64,000 nt of DNA, taken from Morchella semilibera. Taxonomy: Eukaryota; Ascomycota; Pezizomycetes; Pezizales; Morchellaceae. A model generated the notes under the pieces. That model was not told where the DNA came from, did no database searches, and saw nothing but the letters and a program-made list of their open reading frames with translations. Of this stretch, positions 24,616 through 35,499 are shown in pieces. A program made the position numbers and the translations under genes. The stretch covers positions 2,056,370 through 2,120,369 of the forward strand of contig WBVU01000008.1 in assembly GCA_009192285.1 (NCBI GenBank). Direction: 5' to 3'. Every line of letters begins with the position of its first letter. Position 1 is the stretch's first letter.

Positions 24616-25269
24616 ATGGCCGACTCTGACCCCCTCTCCCACCTCTCCCTCCTCGACGAACAGCTCGACGACCTCACCGAAGCCCTCACTCCCCTCCTCA
24701 CCACTCCCGGCCTCCAATCCCTAACCAGCACCCTCCCCATCGTCGACCAGGCACGCCTCTCGGTCCTCACCGTCTACACGCTCGAGTCCCTCCTCTTCAC
24801 ATACCTGCGCCTCAACGGCGTCGACGCAAAGGCCCATCCGGTCATGACGGAGCTGGCGCGCGTGCGCCAGTACGTCGACAAGATCAACGCCGCGCAGGCA
24901 GGCCCCCAGAAGCGCGCCGCTGCAGTCGATAAGGAGGCTGCGGCTAGGTTTGTCAAGGCCGGCTTGAGCGGGAATGAGAAGCTGGATAAGGAGAGGGCTG
25001 AGGGCAAGACGAGGGAGAGGATCGGGGCGACGAGGAAGTTTGAGGAGTTGTCGAGAAGGGTGGAGAGGAAGGAGGTGGAGGAGGCCGAGAGGGAGGAGAA
25101 GGAGGAGAAGGAGAAGGAGAGGAAGAAGGCCGAGAATGAGGAGCAGGTCAATAGGATCCTGGAGAACTTTAGGAGCCATGGGGTGAAGAGGAAGAGTGAT
25201 GATGAAAGCGCGGGTGGGAGCGCCGTGGAGAAGAGGAAGAGAGGGAGAAGGGGAAGGAAGGGAAAATAA
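24616..25269 (+). CDS. lrp1: Lrp1/Rrp47 (C1D family) nuclear exosome cofactor
   Basis: C1D/Lrp1 proteins bind Rrp6 and help the nuclear exosome process rRNA, snRNA and snoRNA precursors. The 217-residue single-exon frame has a Sas10/Utp3/C1D helical domain at about 10-115 (LDEQLDDLTEALTPLL, VYTLESLLFTYLRLNG, HPVMTELARVRQYVDKI). A middle segment, KEAAARFVKAGL, matches the family. A long Glu/Lys coiled coil (about 140-180) follows, and then a Lys/Arg-rich tail (KRKRGRRGRKGK) suited to RNA contact or nuclear import. The ATG at 24616 is chosen because it starts directly before the domain. An upstream in-frame ATG at 24511 would add 35 unlikely residues. Confidence 0.9.
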   Translation: MADSDPLSHLSLLDEQLDDLTEALTPLLTTPGLQSLTSTLPIVDQARLSVLTVYTLESLLFTYLRLNGVDAKAHPVMTELARVRQYVDKINAAQAGPQKRAAAVDKEAAARFVKAGLSGNEKLDKERAEGKTRERIGATRKFEELSRRVERKEVEEAEREEKEEKEKERKKAENEEQVNRILENFRSHGVKRKSDDESAGGSAVEKRKRGRRGRKGK

Positions 25270-26140
25270 GGTATGTTGCTTTTCTTTTTCTATTTTATAG
25301 TTTGTGGGTTTGAGACGGTGTTAATAAGTCGTTGTAGTAAATATATAAATAAGCAACATGCAGGAATAGCAGATCTTGAGAAATGGCTTGTATTGCAGTT
25401 CTTGTTCCTGTTTTTAGCTCTGTCCCTGTCTTCTCCTTCTCTCCCTCTCTCTATTTCTTTGCTTTTTTTTTTTTTTTACGTCTGTAGCTAGGGCATGATG
25501 AGGTTCCTTTTTCCTTTTTCCTCCTTTATGCTATGTACCACCACCACTACTATTACTAGGTTAGAACCGGCGTTATCCTCATTCTTTTACTTCTTAATAC
25601 ACGTGTGTTTCTACAAACAAGTAATGAACCAAAAGCATTCAAGACCTCAGCCCTAAATTAAGGTAATATTGCTACTAAAAAAGGGGGGGGCCTCCCCCGA
25701 TTAAATCGAGGGCTGGCGTTTGTGGTTGAGGGATGACCGGCCTAGTGTGCCCAGATTTGACTCAATAATACTTAATAGTAGCCACAGTAGCTGGGGAGAC
25801 GGCTGAAGATTTTAAACACACAAAAAAATTATAGAGAGCTAGATGACGGCGTTGCATGCTCTTTCAGTACAATTTGCTAAATCAAGAAGCTGCTCAAACA
25901 AACAAATCTATTGATTTGGGTAATAACCGCAAACAACGGGAGGATGGGTCACCTGGTTCCGAATGACGAATGATGATGCACTAATCGAGTCAGCATCGTG
26001 TCATCAAGCCCCAGCTCTGCGGGTGTAGGAAGCATCAAGTAAATCTTAGTTTTTAGTAAGCAAAGAGTCAGTTATATACATATATATATATCCTAGTTTA
26101 TGCGAGAGAAGGATCACAGAGCGTCACCCGGTCCGCCGGG

Positions 26141-26841
26141 TCATGGAGGATCAATCGACCGTGCGATTCACTAAGCCGTAAATGGCCAGTTACCTAGCTG
26201 TAGCACCATCCCGCCAGTACTCTCGTGAGCTTTGAATATTGTTTCGTGGGTTCCTGTGGATAGGGGGTTAGTTACATGGGTATAATATAAGAGGGGGCCG
26301 AAGCCTAAGGGTTGGGGTCATAGACTCGGATCACTTAGTGCTCTGGGTCATGAAAGATGATAAGACAAATGGATTAGCCCACCTAATCAGTGCCCCTATT
26401 TGCTCATTGTTGTTTTTGGTTATTGTTACTTGGAGCAGAATATGGATTTCGAGAAATAGCTGGAATTATGGCCAAGGCATTTCTCGCCTGAAGGATCTAT
26501 GCAAGCTGGTATGAACACCTGTTCTCGCCTAGCACTAGTAGAAGAGGGCATGTCTCGTTCATTGAGTCCAGTCGATGCCTTAACCGATCCGACCCTTCTC
26601 TTACCACAACTTTGGATCGTTTCCTTTCCAAAGATTATATCAAACCAACAGCGCAAAAGGACAGGCTCATAGAGGCACACTCATTGTCAACGTTCGGAAT
26701 CACGAGGGACCAATCGAGCGAGTGATTCATGAAGCACAAGAACGAACCGGGTCATGGAGCGTCGCTCAAGTTTAAATTACGAACGGTCAACCGATTATGG
26801 GGTCTGTATAAATGGTCCGGATCATGAGAAATCACCCGTTG
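26141..26841 (-). repeat. Cluster of diverged GAGTGAT/CATGACCCGG elements
   Basis: Read on the minus strand, four units keep the layout [GAGTGAT-like]-N4-CATGA-[CCGG-like]. They lie near 26138-26157 (GATTGATCCTCCATGACCCGG), 26344-26362 (TCATCTTTCATGACCCAG), 26748-26766 (GAGCGACGCTCCATGACCCG) and 26816-26838 (GGGTGATTTCTCATGATCCG). A plus-strand copy with the spacer lost (GAGTGATTCATGA) lies at about 26719-26731. Confidence 0.45.
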
Positions 26842-28007
26842 TTCTGACTCAATCGTTTCGCGAACCAGCACAGTTGGAAGGATGGTTACAGAGCGTCATT
26901 TTCTTGACCTGTATGTAACTAGATCCAGATATATACAGGTATTTTGACCTTGAGCATTATGGTATGAAATCCTTAACATAATCTTCCAGAACAAGAGGAG
27001 AAAACATAAATTTCCGGATCCGGCTAGAACATATCCTCCTGAGAAGTACCTTACAATCGCTTCAGATACCCTTTATCCTTCCCTACTCAGCATCGATGTC
27101 TTGGTGCCATTTCAATCATATTCCTATACGTCTACAATTCCCCTTGCCGTCACGTTGGCGGTAGTTATATTCTATTTCCCCTTCGCAGCCCAGGACAACC
27201 AGACCGGTAGTCCCGAGTCATATCCATGCTTACGTGCCCGGGTTGAGCGAGGGTCAGGGATATGTGTATGTACCGGCTGTTGGCCCAGAATAGGAGCAGT
27301 CTGTGTGTGAAGGGGAACCTCTTGTGTGCTGTAGACGCCACTAGCCGGAGCAGTCTTAGCGGTCAGGCGGCGCTGAACGAAGGTCTTGAGCGAAGCAAGG
27401 AGGCGGCGGCGGATAGGCTGACAACGGGTAGGCTGACCGAGAGGACCAGGCGGGAGAATATTGTTGTTGTGCATGGGACTGGAGATGTGCATAGTTTGTT
27501 TGGTGATTTAGAAATTATTATAATTGGGGTTGAGTGGGTTTACGGCGGGAGCCTGATGGAGGCGATTGTAGCGGACGGGCTTAGAGGTATCCAAAGGTGC
27601 ATTATAAACTTCTAGAAAGGTACCAAGCTGGCGGGGCATCAAAGGTTACAGGGCATATGGAAATGTTTCAATTTCCATACACATTGTACTGGTTTTTGGA
27701 CAAAGAAACGTGGTGAAAAAGATAGCCAGAACCAAAGGGAAACCGGGCTAACCGCGATGATACAGGAGAAGGCATATCGTCATTGTTATTCGCGACGTCA
27801 GCTGATATAATAGAAGCCAAAGTTAACAGCCTATAAAACAAAACTAGAAGTTACTAGCGGTAAACAGAGTTTACCTCGACTTTCCCAAATTGGGGGGGGG
27901 GGGATACACGGGGGAAATTCCTGTGAGGGCATATATATTATGGTGTGGCTATCATGTATGAAGCATAAATAAATAAATAAATGGTGGTGGCTATCGCTTT
28001 GGGCTGG

Positions 28008-28024
28008 CCGAGTGATATACTATG
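28008..28024 (+). repeat. Dispersed GAGTGAT element, exact core
   Basis: GGCCGAGTGAT-ATAC-TATGATAG, upstream of the SET gene by about 1 kb. Confidence 0.6.
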
Positions 28025-29039
28025 ATAGCGGTTATATATATTTAAATAATTGGCTAGTGAAAGTATGGCCGGTATTGAATGGGCCCATGGTATGGGGTGA
28101 CGGTCTTCTAATAATTACCTCATAAGGTTATAATTAAATTAAATGGTGTGCTCAACTCCTAGTTACTTATATTATGAGGACTCAGATTTCCTGGTTAAGA
28201 CGTACGGGTGATCTACGGCCGTCGACCGGGGTCACCACTGTGATACTACATGAATACATGAATGCGTATTATGTAGTGTAGCCTTCTACTGGTACTCTAT
28301 TATCTATAAGATACTTCATGTAGTAGTGATTAAAAAGGGACCGACCTGCATACCACATAATCACTACATGTACATGTATTTATAATGTTATTAGCAGGGG
28401 GGGCGCATGGGTGAACCACACTTTTATAATTTATCGATATCGTGCACATGCACCACAAGCTTAAGGATATATCGTGTTACCGCGAACTCATCAATCTAAA
28501 GGGCTCTATATAAGTACATATATTTCTGTTACGTCTTAGTAGTGTTCTCTATATATGCTCTCTTTTGCGCCCTGTTACTTGTTCTTACTTACAATATATA
28601 TGAACTTAATGTTCTCCAGCGCCTATACCCCCAGAAAGTGTTCCGGTTATAAATTAATGCTCTGTGCATCATTACCATAACTGATATGATCTTGGCCAAT
28701 CGAAGCTTTCGATATATGTATATATAGCCCTCAAATCACAGAACGACAAAAGGTATAAACTCTCACCACTCCTGTTGCTGTTTCATGCACCTGATAAAAC
28801 AAAGCTGCACCTGAGCTGACCCAACCTGATCCATAAGGGCAAGATGCAGCACATGCAGTTCAGTCCCCATTTAGTTGTTACGACATCAACTAAATCCATC
28901 CCTGCATCCGCAGAGCCTCAGGGGTGGGGGGAGATCTGTGTACTAGAACAAAAACTTACAGATGTCAACCAACGGCCCGCCCTCACCTATCATGAACCTG
29001 AACCCCAGCTCTCCCCCTCCCCCCACTAACTTTTCAAAA

Positions 29040-30539
29040 ATGACGACCCCAAACAAAAATTACCAACTCGCCACTGGCGAAAACGAACTCAACTTTCTCG
29101 CCTGGTCGCGAGCTCAGGGAATCATCTTCAACAAGATTACACCTGCACGCTTCGACCATGCCGGACTCGGCATTGTCTCCACGGCGCCGATCGAGGGCCC
29201 GCGCCGCGCCAAGGTGGGCGAGAGCAAGAACCGCCTCGGCTTCAGCGAGGGCGAGACGATCGCCTTCACCCCAAAGGCTGCGCTGCTGACGAGGGAAAAT
29301 CTGGGACAATTTGCTCCGGGGCTTGCGGGGCGCGTGGGGGTGCTGCTGAAGGAGCTCAATACCCATGCGTGCTTTGCTGTGGCGATTGCGACGGAGCTCG
29401 GGAATGAGGGGAATAAGTGGAGGCCGTGGGTTAAGGTTTGGCCGGGAGTGGAGGAGTTTAGAGAGGTGATTCCACTTCTTTGGAGTGAGGAGGAGCAGGA
29501 ATTGCTACCACCAAGTGCAATCTGTGGGTACCTTTGGCCAGTGGTTCTTTTGATCTGGCGGTTATACACTTTGAAGCCTCTAATGCGTGGTTTATAGCAA
29601 TATTGGATTCTCAGAAGAAGAAGTTCGAGAAGGACTTTGAAAACGTCAAGAAGTTGGGATTCACTTTTACTCGGGATGAGTACATCTATGCTTGGCTCAT
29701 TGGTATGCGTCATACTCCACTCACCAAATATCACTCGTTCCTAACAATCCCAAACATGAGTGTAGTAAACACCAGAAGCCTATTCTACAAGCTTGAAACT
29801 CCCGAATACAAAGAGCTCACCCGTGAGAACTGCATGGCTCTCTGCCCCTTCATCGACTACTTTAACCACTCCGATGAAGGCGTAAGACCCATCCCCCTTC
29901 CTGCTCATAGCCCCGGATACTAATCCCCAACAGTGCAAAGTAGATCTCACCCCACATGGCTACACCGTAACCCCCTCCACCGGCTCCCTCCCAGCCGATA
30001 CTCAGCTCTTCGTCACCTACGGCTGCCACTCCAACGACTTTCTCCTCTGCGAATACGGCTTCACCCTACCCACGCCCACCAACAAATGGGATGAGGTCAC
30101 CATCGACTCCTACGTCCTCCCCGCGCTCACATCCTCGCAGCGCGCTCTCCTCAAGGCCGAAGGTTTCCTCGGAAACTACATCTTCGACCGTTCCACGTTC
30201 TGTTTCCGCACGCTGGCGGCAGTGCGCATGATGCTGATCCGCGACCCCGAGAACCCGCGGAATAAGGCGAAGGTGGATAAATGGCGGCGGTTCTTGGTGG
30301 GTGAGGACGACGGAGAGAGGGAGCGGTTGGCGGTCGAGGAGTGGTTGGCAGGGGTGCTGAAGAAGTTGGGGGACAGAGGGAGGAAAGCATGGGCAGAGGC
30401 GGACGACTTGAAAGTACCGAGTGTGAGAAGGTTGGTGCAGGAGAGGTGGGAGCAGATTTTAGCGATGGTGGAGAGTGTGAGCGCCGATTTGGGGGCAGAG
30501 GGTGAGGGAGGGAGGAACTTGGGCGAGTATATCATGTAG
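29040..30539 (+). CDS. SET-domain lysine methyltransferase (SETD3/RKM-like)
   Basis: A protein lysine methyltransferase of the class with a SET domain plus a Rubisco-LSMT-like C-terminal domain. In fungi these often modify ribosomal or cytosolic proteins; the substrate here is unknown. Four exons (29040-29523, 29598-29702, 29766-29881, 29934-30539) give 436 residues. Landmarks are the N-terminal FLAWSRAQGI with ARFDHAGLGIVST, AWLIVNTRS across intron 2, the SAM/catalytic FIDYFNHSDEGC (the NH motif), and FVTYGCHSNDFLLCEYGF holding the family Tyr. Introns use T|GTGGGT, G|GTATGC and GGC|GTAAGA; the last has a CTAAT branch site. I take the ATG at 29040. An upstream in-frame ATG at 28962 follows TTACAG and may lie in untranslated or spliced sequence. 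Confidence 0.88.
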
Positions 30540-31413
30540 CGAACCATGGTTATGTGAGTTTGTTTTCTCTTCTTTTTTTTTTTTCTATCCCCCTTTCTTG
30601 TTACCTTGTAGAATCCTTGTGCCGGCGATGTAAATGTTTTAGTGTATGTTTAGTATTTAATCAAACTACTCCCATCAGTAACTACATGAATGTTGTGAGA
30701 TAAGGTTGAGAGAAATGGAAATGACCGCCTTGTGGCTTTGGCTTTGGTTGGTTTACAGAAATGCTTGTGACCAAGTATTCTATTTAATTAGGGCTCTAAT
30801 ATTTATTTCCTTAACCATTACTTAGAACGCCTCGGTCTTGCCCCAGGGCGAGTGATGAACGCTGGCGTTGATGGTGCCAGTGTTATATGTGTATCTTCCG
30901 TCTTAAATACATACATATAAATAAAACTTGTAGCCATACTTACATGTGCCATCACCAGCTTCGATCTTGTACACGCTCCTCCCAGGTTGGCACAATAAGG
31001 GAAGGAAATCACATCATCGCAAGAAATATAAATTATACTTTGGCCCCCAACCCTAACCCGGCCGGCACATGACATAGGCTTGGCACCTACTATTTGATTC
31101 CTACTGGGACTAGCTCCTGTCTACTAATTGCTAATACTGTGTCTAAATAGGGGAAATACTCAAAAGTCGAAACATAAGATAAATTAAAGATAAAGATAAA
31201 TGAAAGATAAATGTCAACCCTGTAGCTCAGTACATGTATGCTGCTACGCTGCTCTAAGGAAGGGGGGTCTCCATGGCAACTATCTATCTAATCTAATCTA
31301 ATCCGACCCTGCAACGTTCACCTGTTCATTCAATCATTCACCCAAATACTCAAATCTCTAACCCCCTCCCTCCCCCAACCAAAAACCGCAACCCAAAACC
31401 ACCACCGGCGATC
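30540..31413. other. Intergenic between two plus-strand genes
   Basis: 3' end of the SET gene and promoter of the octanoyltransferase gene. It has a T run at about 30572-30583 and a TCTAATCTAATC repeat (31283-31302). No gene. Confidence 0.5.
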
Positions 31414-32262
31414 ATGACATCAAGATTCTTCCCATCCGCACAGTTCATCCCCACCCTCCGCCACGTCCACATCCACCGCGGGGCCCCCTTCATCGCCACC
31501 TCCGAACTCCAATCCAAACTCACCGTCGACCTCCTCGCCTCGAAATCCTACCTGGCCCTCCCCAGCTATGCTCCACGGCCCCTGGCGGCCCAGCGCCCCT
31601 TCCCCCCTCCCACGCTCCTCACAATGGAGTTCGAGCCCGTATACACCCTTGGCCGCCGCGATCGCAAGGGTCTCACCCCCATCGAGCGCGCCCGCCTGCT
31701 CGCCAACGGCGCAAAGGTGTTCGAGACGCTGCGCGGCGGCCAGACAACCTTCCACGGGCCCGGGCAGATGACGGGGTACATCGTGACGGACCTTGTGCAG
31801 CACAAGCTGACGCCACGCCGCTACATGGGCCTGCTCGAGGAGGCGATGATCGACACCTGTGCCGAGTTTCGCGTGCGCGCGATCAAGACGCGGCACACGG
31901 GGGTGTGGGTCAATGAGGATGTCAAGATTGGCGCGGTGGGCGTGCACATGCGCCGCAATGTGACGAGCTATGGCGTCGCGCTCAATGTCAGCACGGACTT
32001 GAGCTGGTTTGATAGTATTGTTGCGTGTGGGCTTGAGGGGAAGAGGATGACGTCGCTGTTGGAGCAGGGGGCAAGGGGCGTGGGGGGGAAGGGGGGAGTG
32101 GTGGCGGTGGCAGAGGTGTTTGCGGAGGCGGTGAGGCGGAGGTTGAGGTGCGGAGTGGTGGATAGGTGGGAGCACAGTAAGTTGTTGCAGTGGGTAGATG
32201 AGCGGAAGGTGCAGACGTTGAAGGGGAGGGATATCACGGATTTCGTGAGGGTCACGAGATAA
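31414..32262 (+). CDS. lip2: Lipoyl(octanoyl) transferase
   Basis: Transfers octanoyl from acyl carrier protein to apo-lipoyl domains (glycine cleavage H protein first), starting mitochondrial lipoate synthesis. It is a single exon of 282 residues. The LipB signature RGGQTTFHGPGQ lies at 107-118, preceded by YTLGRRD. The catalytic Lys is K171 in VKIGAVGVHMRR and the acyl-accepting Cys is C205 in IVACGLEGKRMTS. The first residues are Arg/Ser/Phe-rich (MTSRFFPSAQF), compatible with mitochondrial import. A Gly-rich insert (VGGKGG) sits near residue 225. GC-rich codon use, typical of the single-exon genes here. Confidence 0.94.
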   Translation: MTSRFFPSAQFIPTLRHVHIHRGAPFIATSELQSKLTVDLLASKSYLALPSYAPRPLAAQRPFPPPTLLTMEFEPVYTLGRRDRKGLTPIERARLLANGAKVFETLRGGQTTFHGPGQMTGYIVTDLVQHKLTPRRYMGLLEEAMIDTCAEFRVRAIKTRHTGVWVNEDVKIGAVGVHMRRNVTSYGVALNVSTDLSWFDSIVACGLEGKRMTSLLEQGARGVGGKGGVVAVAEVFAEAVRRRLRCGVVDRWEHSKLLQWVDERKVQTLKGRDITDFVRVTR

Positions 32263-33238
32263 TATCTTTTTTTTTAAAGCTTGTGTATGTACATAGACCG
32301 TGGTAGATATAAACTATTAATGGGACGGTATGCATTGGTTTTTAATTGACTCGGTGTGGATATGTAGTTACTTGTATGCGCTGACATGGGGACTTTAGAT
32401 GTAATAGTAGTATGTGGGGGTAAGGGGGCACAGATAGACTAGAAGAGAGGATGAAGAAATGTAGTTACTAAGTAGATATCGAGAAAAAAGGAATAAAAAC
32501 ATCAAAAACAACCTCATATATAAGAAAAGAGGGAATAGGGAAAAGAAGTGGGGAGGGGGGAAGGGTTCAAAAAAAAATAAACGAATCAAATGTGCAAAAA
32601 TAAACAGCACAACCAAACACAACACAACCCCACAAACCAATCTACCAGTGCCATTGTAGTTAAGTAGCCCAACGTCAAATCAATCAATCAACTCAACATG
32701 TATCACATTCTGACCCGAAAACCCCTGCTCACCCCAAAAGAAAGATAGAAAGAAGAAAAAAAACCCCATGCGGACCTATGCCAGAGAGAGAAAAATGATA
32801 GCAATTACATTGACAAGACAACACACATACGCAGGATAGGATAAAAAGATGAGTGAGAACGCCCTAGCTAATCATCGCAATAGATAAAGACACCTAGACA
32901 AACGGGAAAATATAAAACCGGGGGGTAGGAAAAAAGATACAAATGAAAGGAAATGAAGGTGGAAGTGGCCCTGTTGAAAGGTGGTACAGAAACATAAGAA
33001 ATGGTACGAAGGATAGGAAGTAAAATGAATAGTGGCCCGGAGGCCAAGCAAGAACAAAAAACCCATATGCCTTTCCTAATAATCCCCCCACCCACGATCC
33101 AGCGCCCCCGACCCCTCCCGAACTTTTATATTTATATATTTATAGTGAATACGAGAACACAAACAGAAACACCCTGATTGATAGCAAAAAGAAAAAAAGA
33201 AAAAGAAAAATAGAACGACCAAAAAGTGTCTCCGGTAT
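32263..33238. other. Convergent intergenic interval, lip2/FHA gene
   Basis: A/T-rich 3' sequences of both genes with A-runs. It is the one convergent interval in the window where I do not see a GAGTGAT element. Confidence 0.5.
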
Positions 33239-35499
33239 CTAACGCTCCCCCTTTTGCCACGAGTTCATGACAGCCATTAACCCTACGCCAAGTAACATGA
33301 CTCCAACGATACTGGCGTAGGGCGCCGCATTTCGTTTCGAAAGAACTAAAGATGTCCTTGCCAAATCTTCAGAAGACATTCTGGCGCCATTTGGAAGCTT
33401 CCCAATGTCTTTTTGTTTTACTGTCCCGTTTGATACGGGATCCATAATGTCTTCACTGACACCGTCAGTATTTGCTTGTATGCCAGAATTACGCATAGCT
33501 GTCGGGTCTGTTTGGCTTCCAGACTGTCGTTTACGTGACTTTCGGGCTTCTTCCTCCTTTTTAATGCTCTCCACCATTTCGGCAAGGGTCTTTCGCGTTG
33601 TGCGGCTCTCCTCCTCTGCAAATTCGGTCCGAAGTTTATATGCCTCAATCTCCGCCTTTGCAGACTGAAGTTCTATCATCATCTCCTCGACACGCCTCTG
33701 GAGTCTGTTTGCCGCTTCAGCTGCTGCCAGAGCAGATGGGTCGACCTTAACCTCCACAGTATCGCCATTAGATTGAGGGACGTTCGTTGGCATATCCAGT
33801 TGTCCGTTGGGGGATTTATCATCATCGCCACATATGGTTTCTGCATCATCTATATCGCCCTTTTCATCCGCCAAAACCTTTTCTGCTTCAAACTCTCCAA
33901 GCATCCTGTCGCGGGGGATTCCAGATAGGGCTCTTGTCTCAAGCTGCGAGGCACGATCCTCCGCGTCCTCACGCGCACTTTTTTCTCTCTTCAATGCATC
34001 CTCCAGATCTCTAACGAGCGCTGTCTTCACCTCAAGCTCTTTACGGGCTTTAGCCAAAGCATCCACAAGGCTATAATGTGGAGGGGAGCTTGTTGTGTCT
34101 GTTTTTAATGTTTTTTCAGACTTTAGTTTGATAGGTAACCCAATACTCGGAGCTGAAGATGTCCGTGGTAGCTCCCAAGCAGTTAGTTGTGGAGGGGGAG
34201 GTAGGGCAGATGCCGAATTATATGTTATCGGCAACTCCTCAGTTCCAACCTTAGGATCCACATTGTTTTGAGACTCTTCAGTAGACTTTGGCGCTGTCAA
34301 GAGAGCGTCATAAATCTCGGTAGTTCGCTGAAGGTTTTGCGATTGTTGTTTTGCAACTTGAATTTCGTACTGTAATATATAAATCAGTATTTTGTCTAAC
34401 AGGCGCAAACCTTTTCAATATGACTCACATTCAATTTTTTGACGACCATTTCCATGGTAACTGGTGCGATCATCATTGGAACCTGTCGGTGGTTCATGCC
34501 TCCGCTGACGCTCATTGCTGAACTCCGGGAGCCTTGGGAACCCGATCGGCCTCGTAGATTGTTGTTCTGTAGAGACACGTGATTCATTTGAGAGTTCATT
34601 AAAGAGCCACCACCCATGGAATCAAGGTCCCCAAAGTTTACCTCAAAGCTTCCAGCACTCGACGACTGCATCCCTGCATGTTCCACCTTCGCAGCTACTT
34701 TATGGTGGATAATGGTTTTGTTGTCCTCTCCTACAATATCAATTCCTAGCTCCAAAACGTCATTTTCCCGGAGTTCGTGGGGCTCGCTGTCGCGGTTTTC
34801 CTGTGAGAGTCTTTGCCCGTTGACGAAAGTTCCATTTGATGATTTGATGTCACGTATCCACACCCGGCCATTAGCCTTTTCCGCCCATACCTCAGCATGT
34901 TGCCTCGACAGAACCTTTGAGTCAAAAAAGCCGTTGCTTTGTGTAGGGACGGTCTTGGCGTTGGTTTGCCTGCCGATTCGTAGAGTATCTGGAAAATAAG
35001 GTAATGGAATATATTTTCGATCAAAAGTTCCGTTAAGAGGCTGTAGCATCAAGTAGGAATTGTTTTGTGGCTGTTGGCCTCCATTCACCTGGGTGCCGTT
35101 ACTCATTAGGTGTTGCGATGGAAGTATAGGCATTGCCTGGTGCATCGAATTTATCGGCAAGCTAGACACGGATGAGCCGGAATGGCCGTTAGCGCCCCCA
35201 GGTGCCCTCATGATGTCAGGTTTCGCCGGCCAGCCTCCGTTAGAAGCAACCCTCACTCCTCCACGTCCAGTTCCCTTCTTCTTTCCGAGTGAATTTCCCC
35301 ACACCCCGTTGGACCCGTCTGAGGTAACCGAGGATGTCGATGCGGATGATGATACAGATGATGCGCCAGATGTGCGTTGTGAGCCCTTGATAAAGATTCG
35401 CGCTACTTCGTCGGCAGTCATGGAGTTGATATTATTCTGCCCACCATTCCATGACCTAGGGCCGGAATGGAAATTCGGTGGTTGCGCCACGGCTGTCAT
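33239..35499 (-). CDS. Tail-anchored FHA coiled-coil protein (SLMAP/PRO45/Far9-10 type)
   Basis: Matches the SLMAP-like subunit of the STRIPAK complex (Neurospora HAM-4, Sordaria PRO45, yeast Far9/Far10), which works at the ER/nuclear envelope in cell fusion, septation and signalling. Two exons (35499-34429, 34369-33239; intron AAT|GTGAGT...TTACAG) give 733 residues. The FHA domain spans about 160-275, with phospho-Thr contacts G176-R177, S198-RQH and SSNGTFVNG. It is preceded by a Ser/Gly/Asn-rich leader. Exon 2 holds long Glu/Lys coiled coils (ALAKARKELEVKTALVRD; EEMMIELQSAKAEIEAYKLR). The C-terminus is a single membrane anchor (YASIVGVMLLGVGLMAVM) followed by NSWQKGER, the tail-anchored layout of SLMAP. 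Assignment to STRIPAK is by architecture. Confidence 0.88.

Larger units (their letters stand above)
25270..29039. other. Gene-free interval (3.8 kb) with element cluster
   Basis: No supported gene. 26100-26880 holds several diverged copies of the GAGTGAT/CATGA element. One exact copy is at 28008. 28200-28400 is rich in short inverted TACATGAA/TTCATGTA words. 27893-27903 is a G run, and 27966-27981 is an AAAT tract. Confidence 0.5.

Noticed and set aside
24721-25179. 152-codon Leu-rich frame antisense to lrp1
   Set aside because: A shadow of the Glu/Lys-rich coding strand. The plus frame is a conserved Lrp1.
27172-27615. Overlapping frames of about 105-117 codons on both strands
   Set aside because: Neither matches a family. 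Overlap on opposite strands with no start context suggests chance openness.
29524-29597. Read-through of SET intron 1 (CGYLWPVVLLIWRL) as a membrane segment
   Set aside because: Splicing at T|GTGGGT and TTTATAG restores the family frame. The hydrophobic read-through is intronic.
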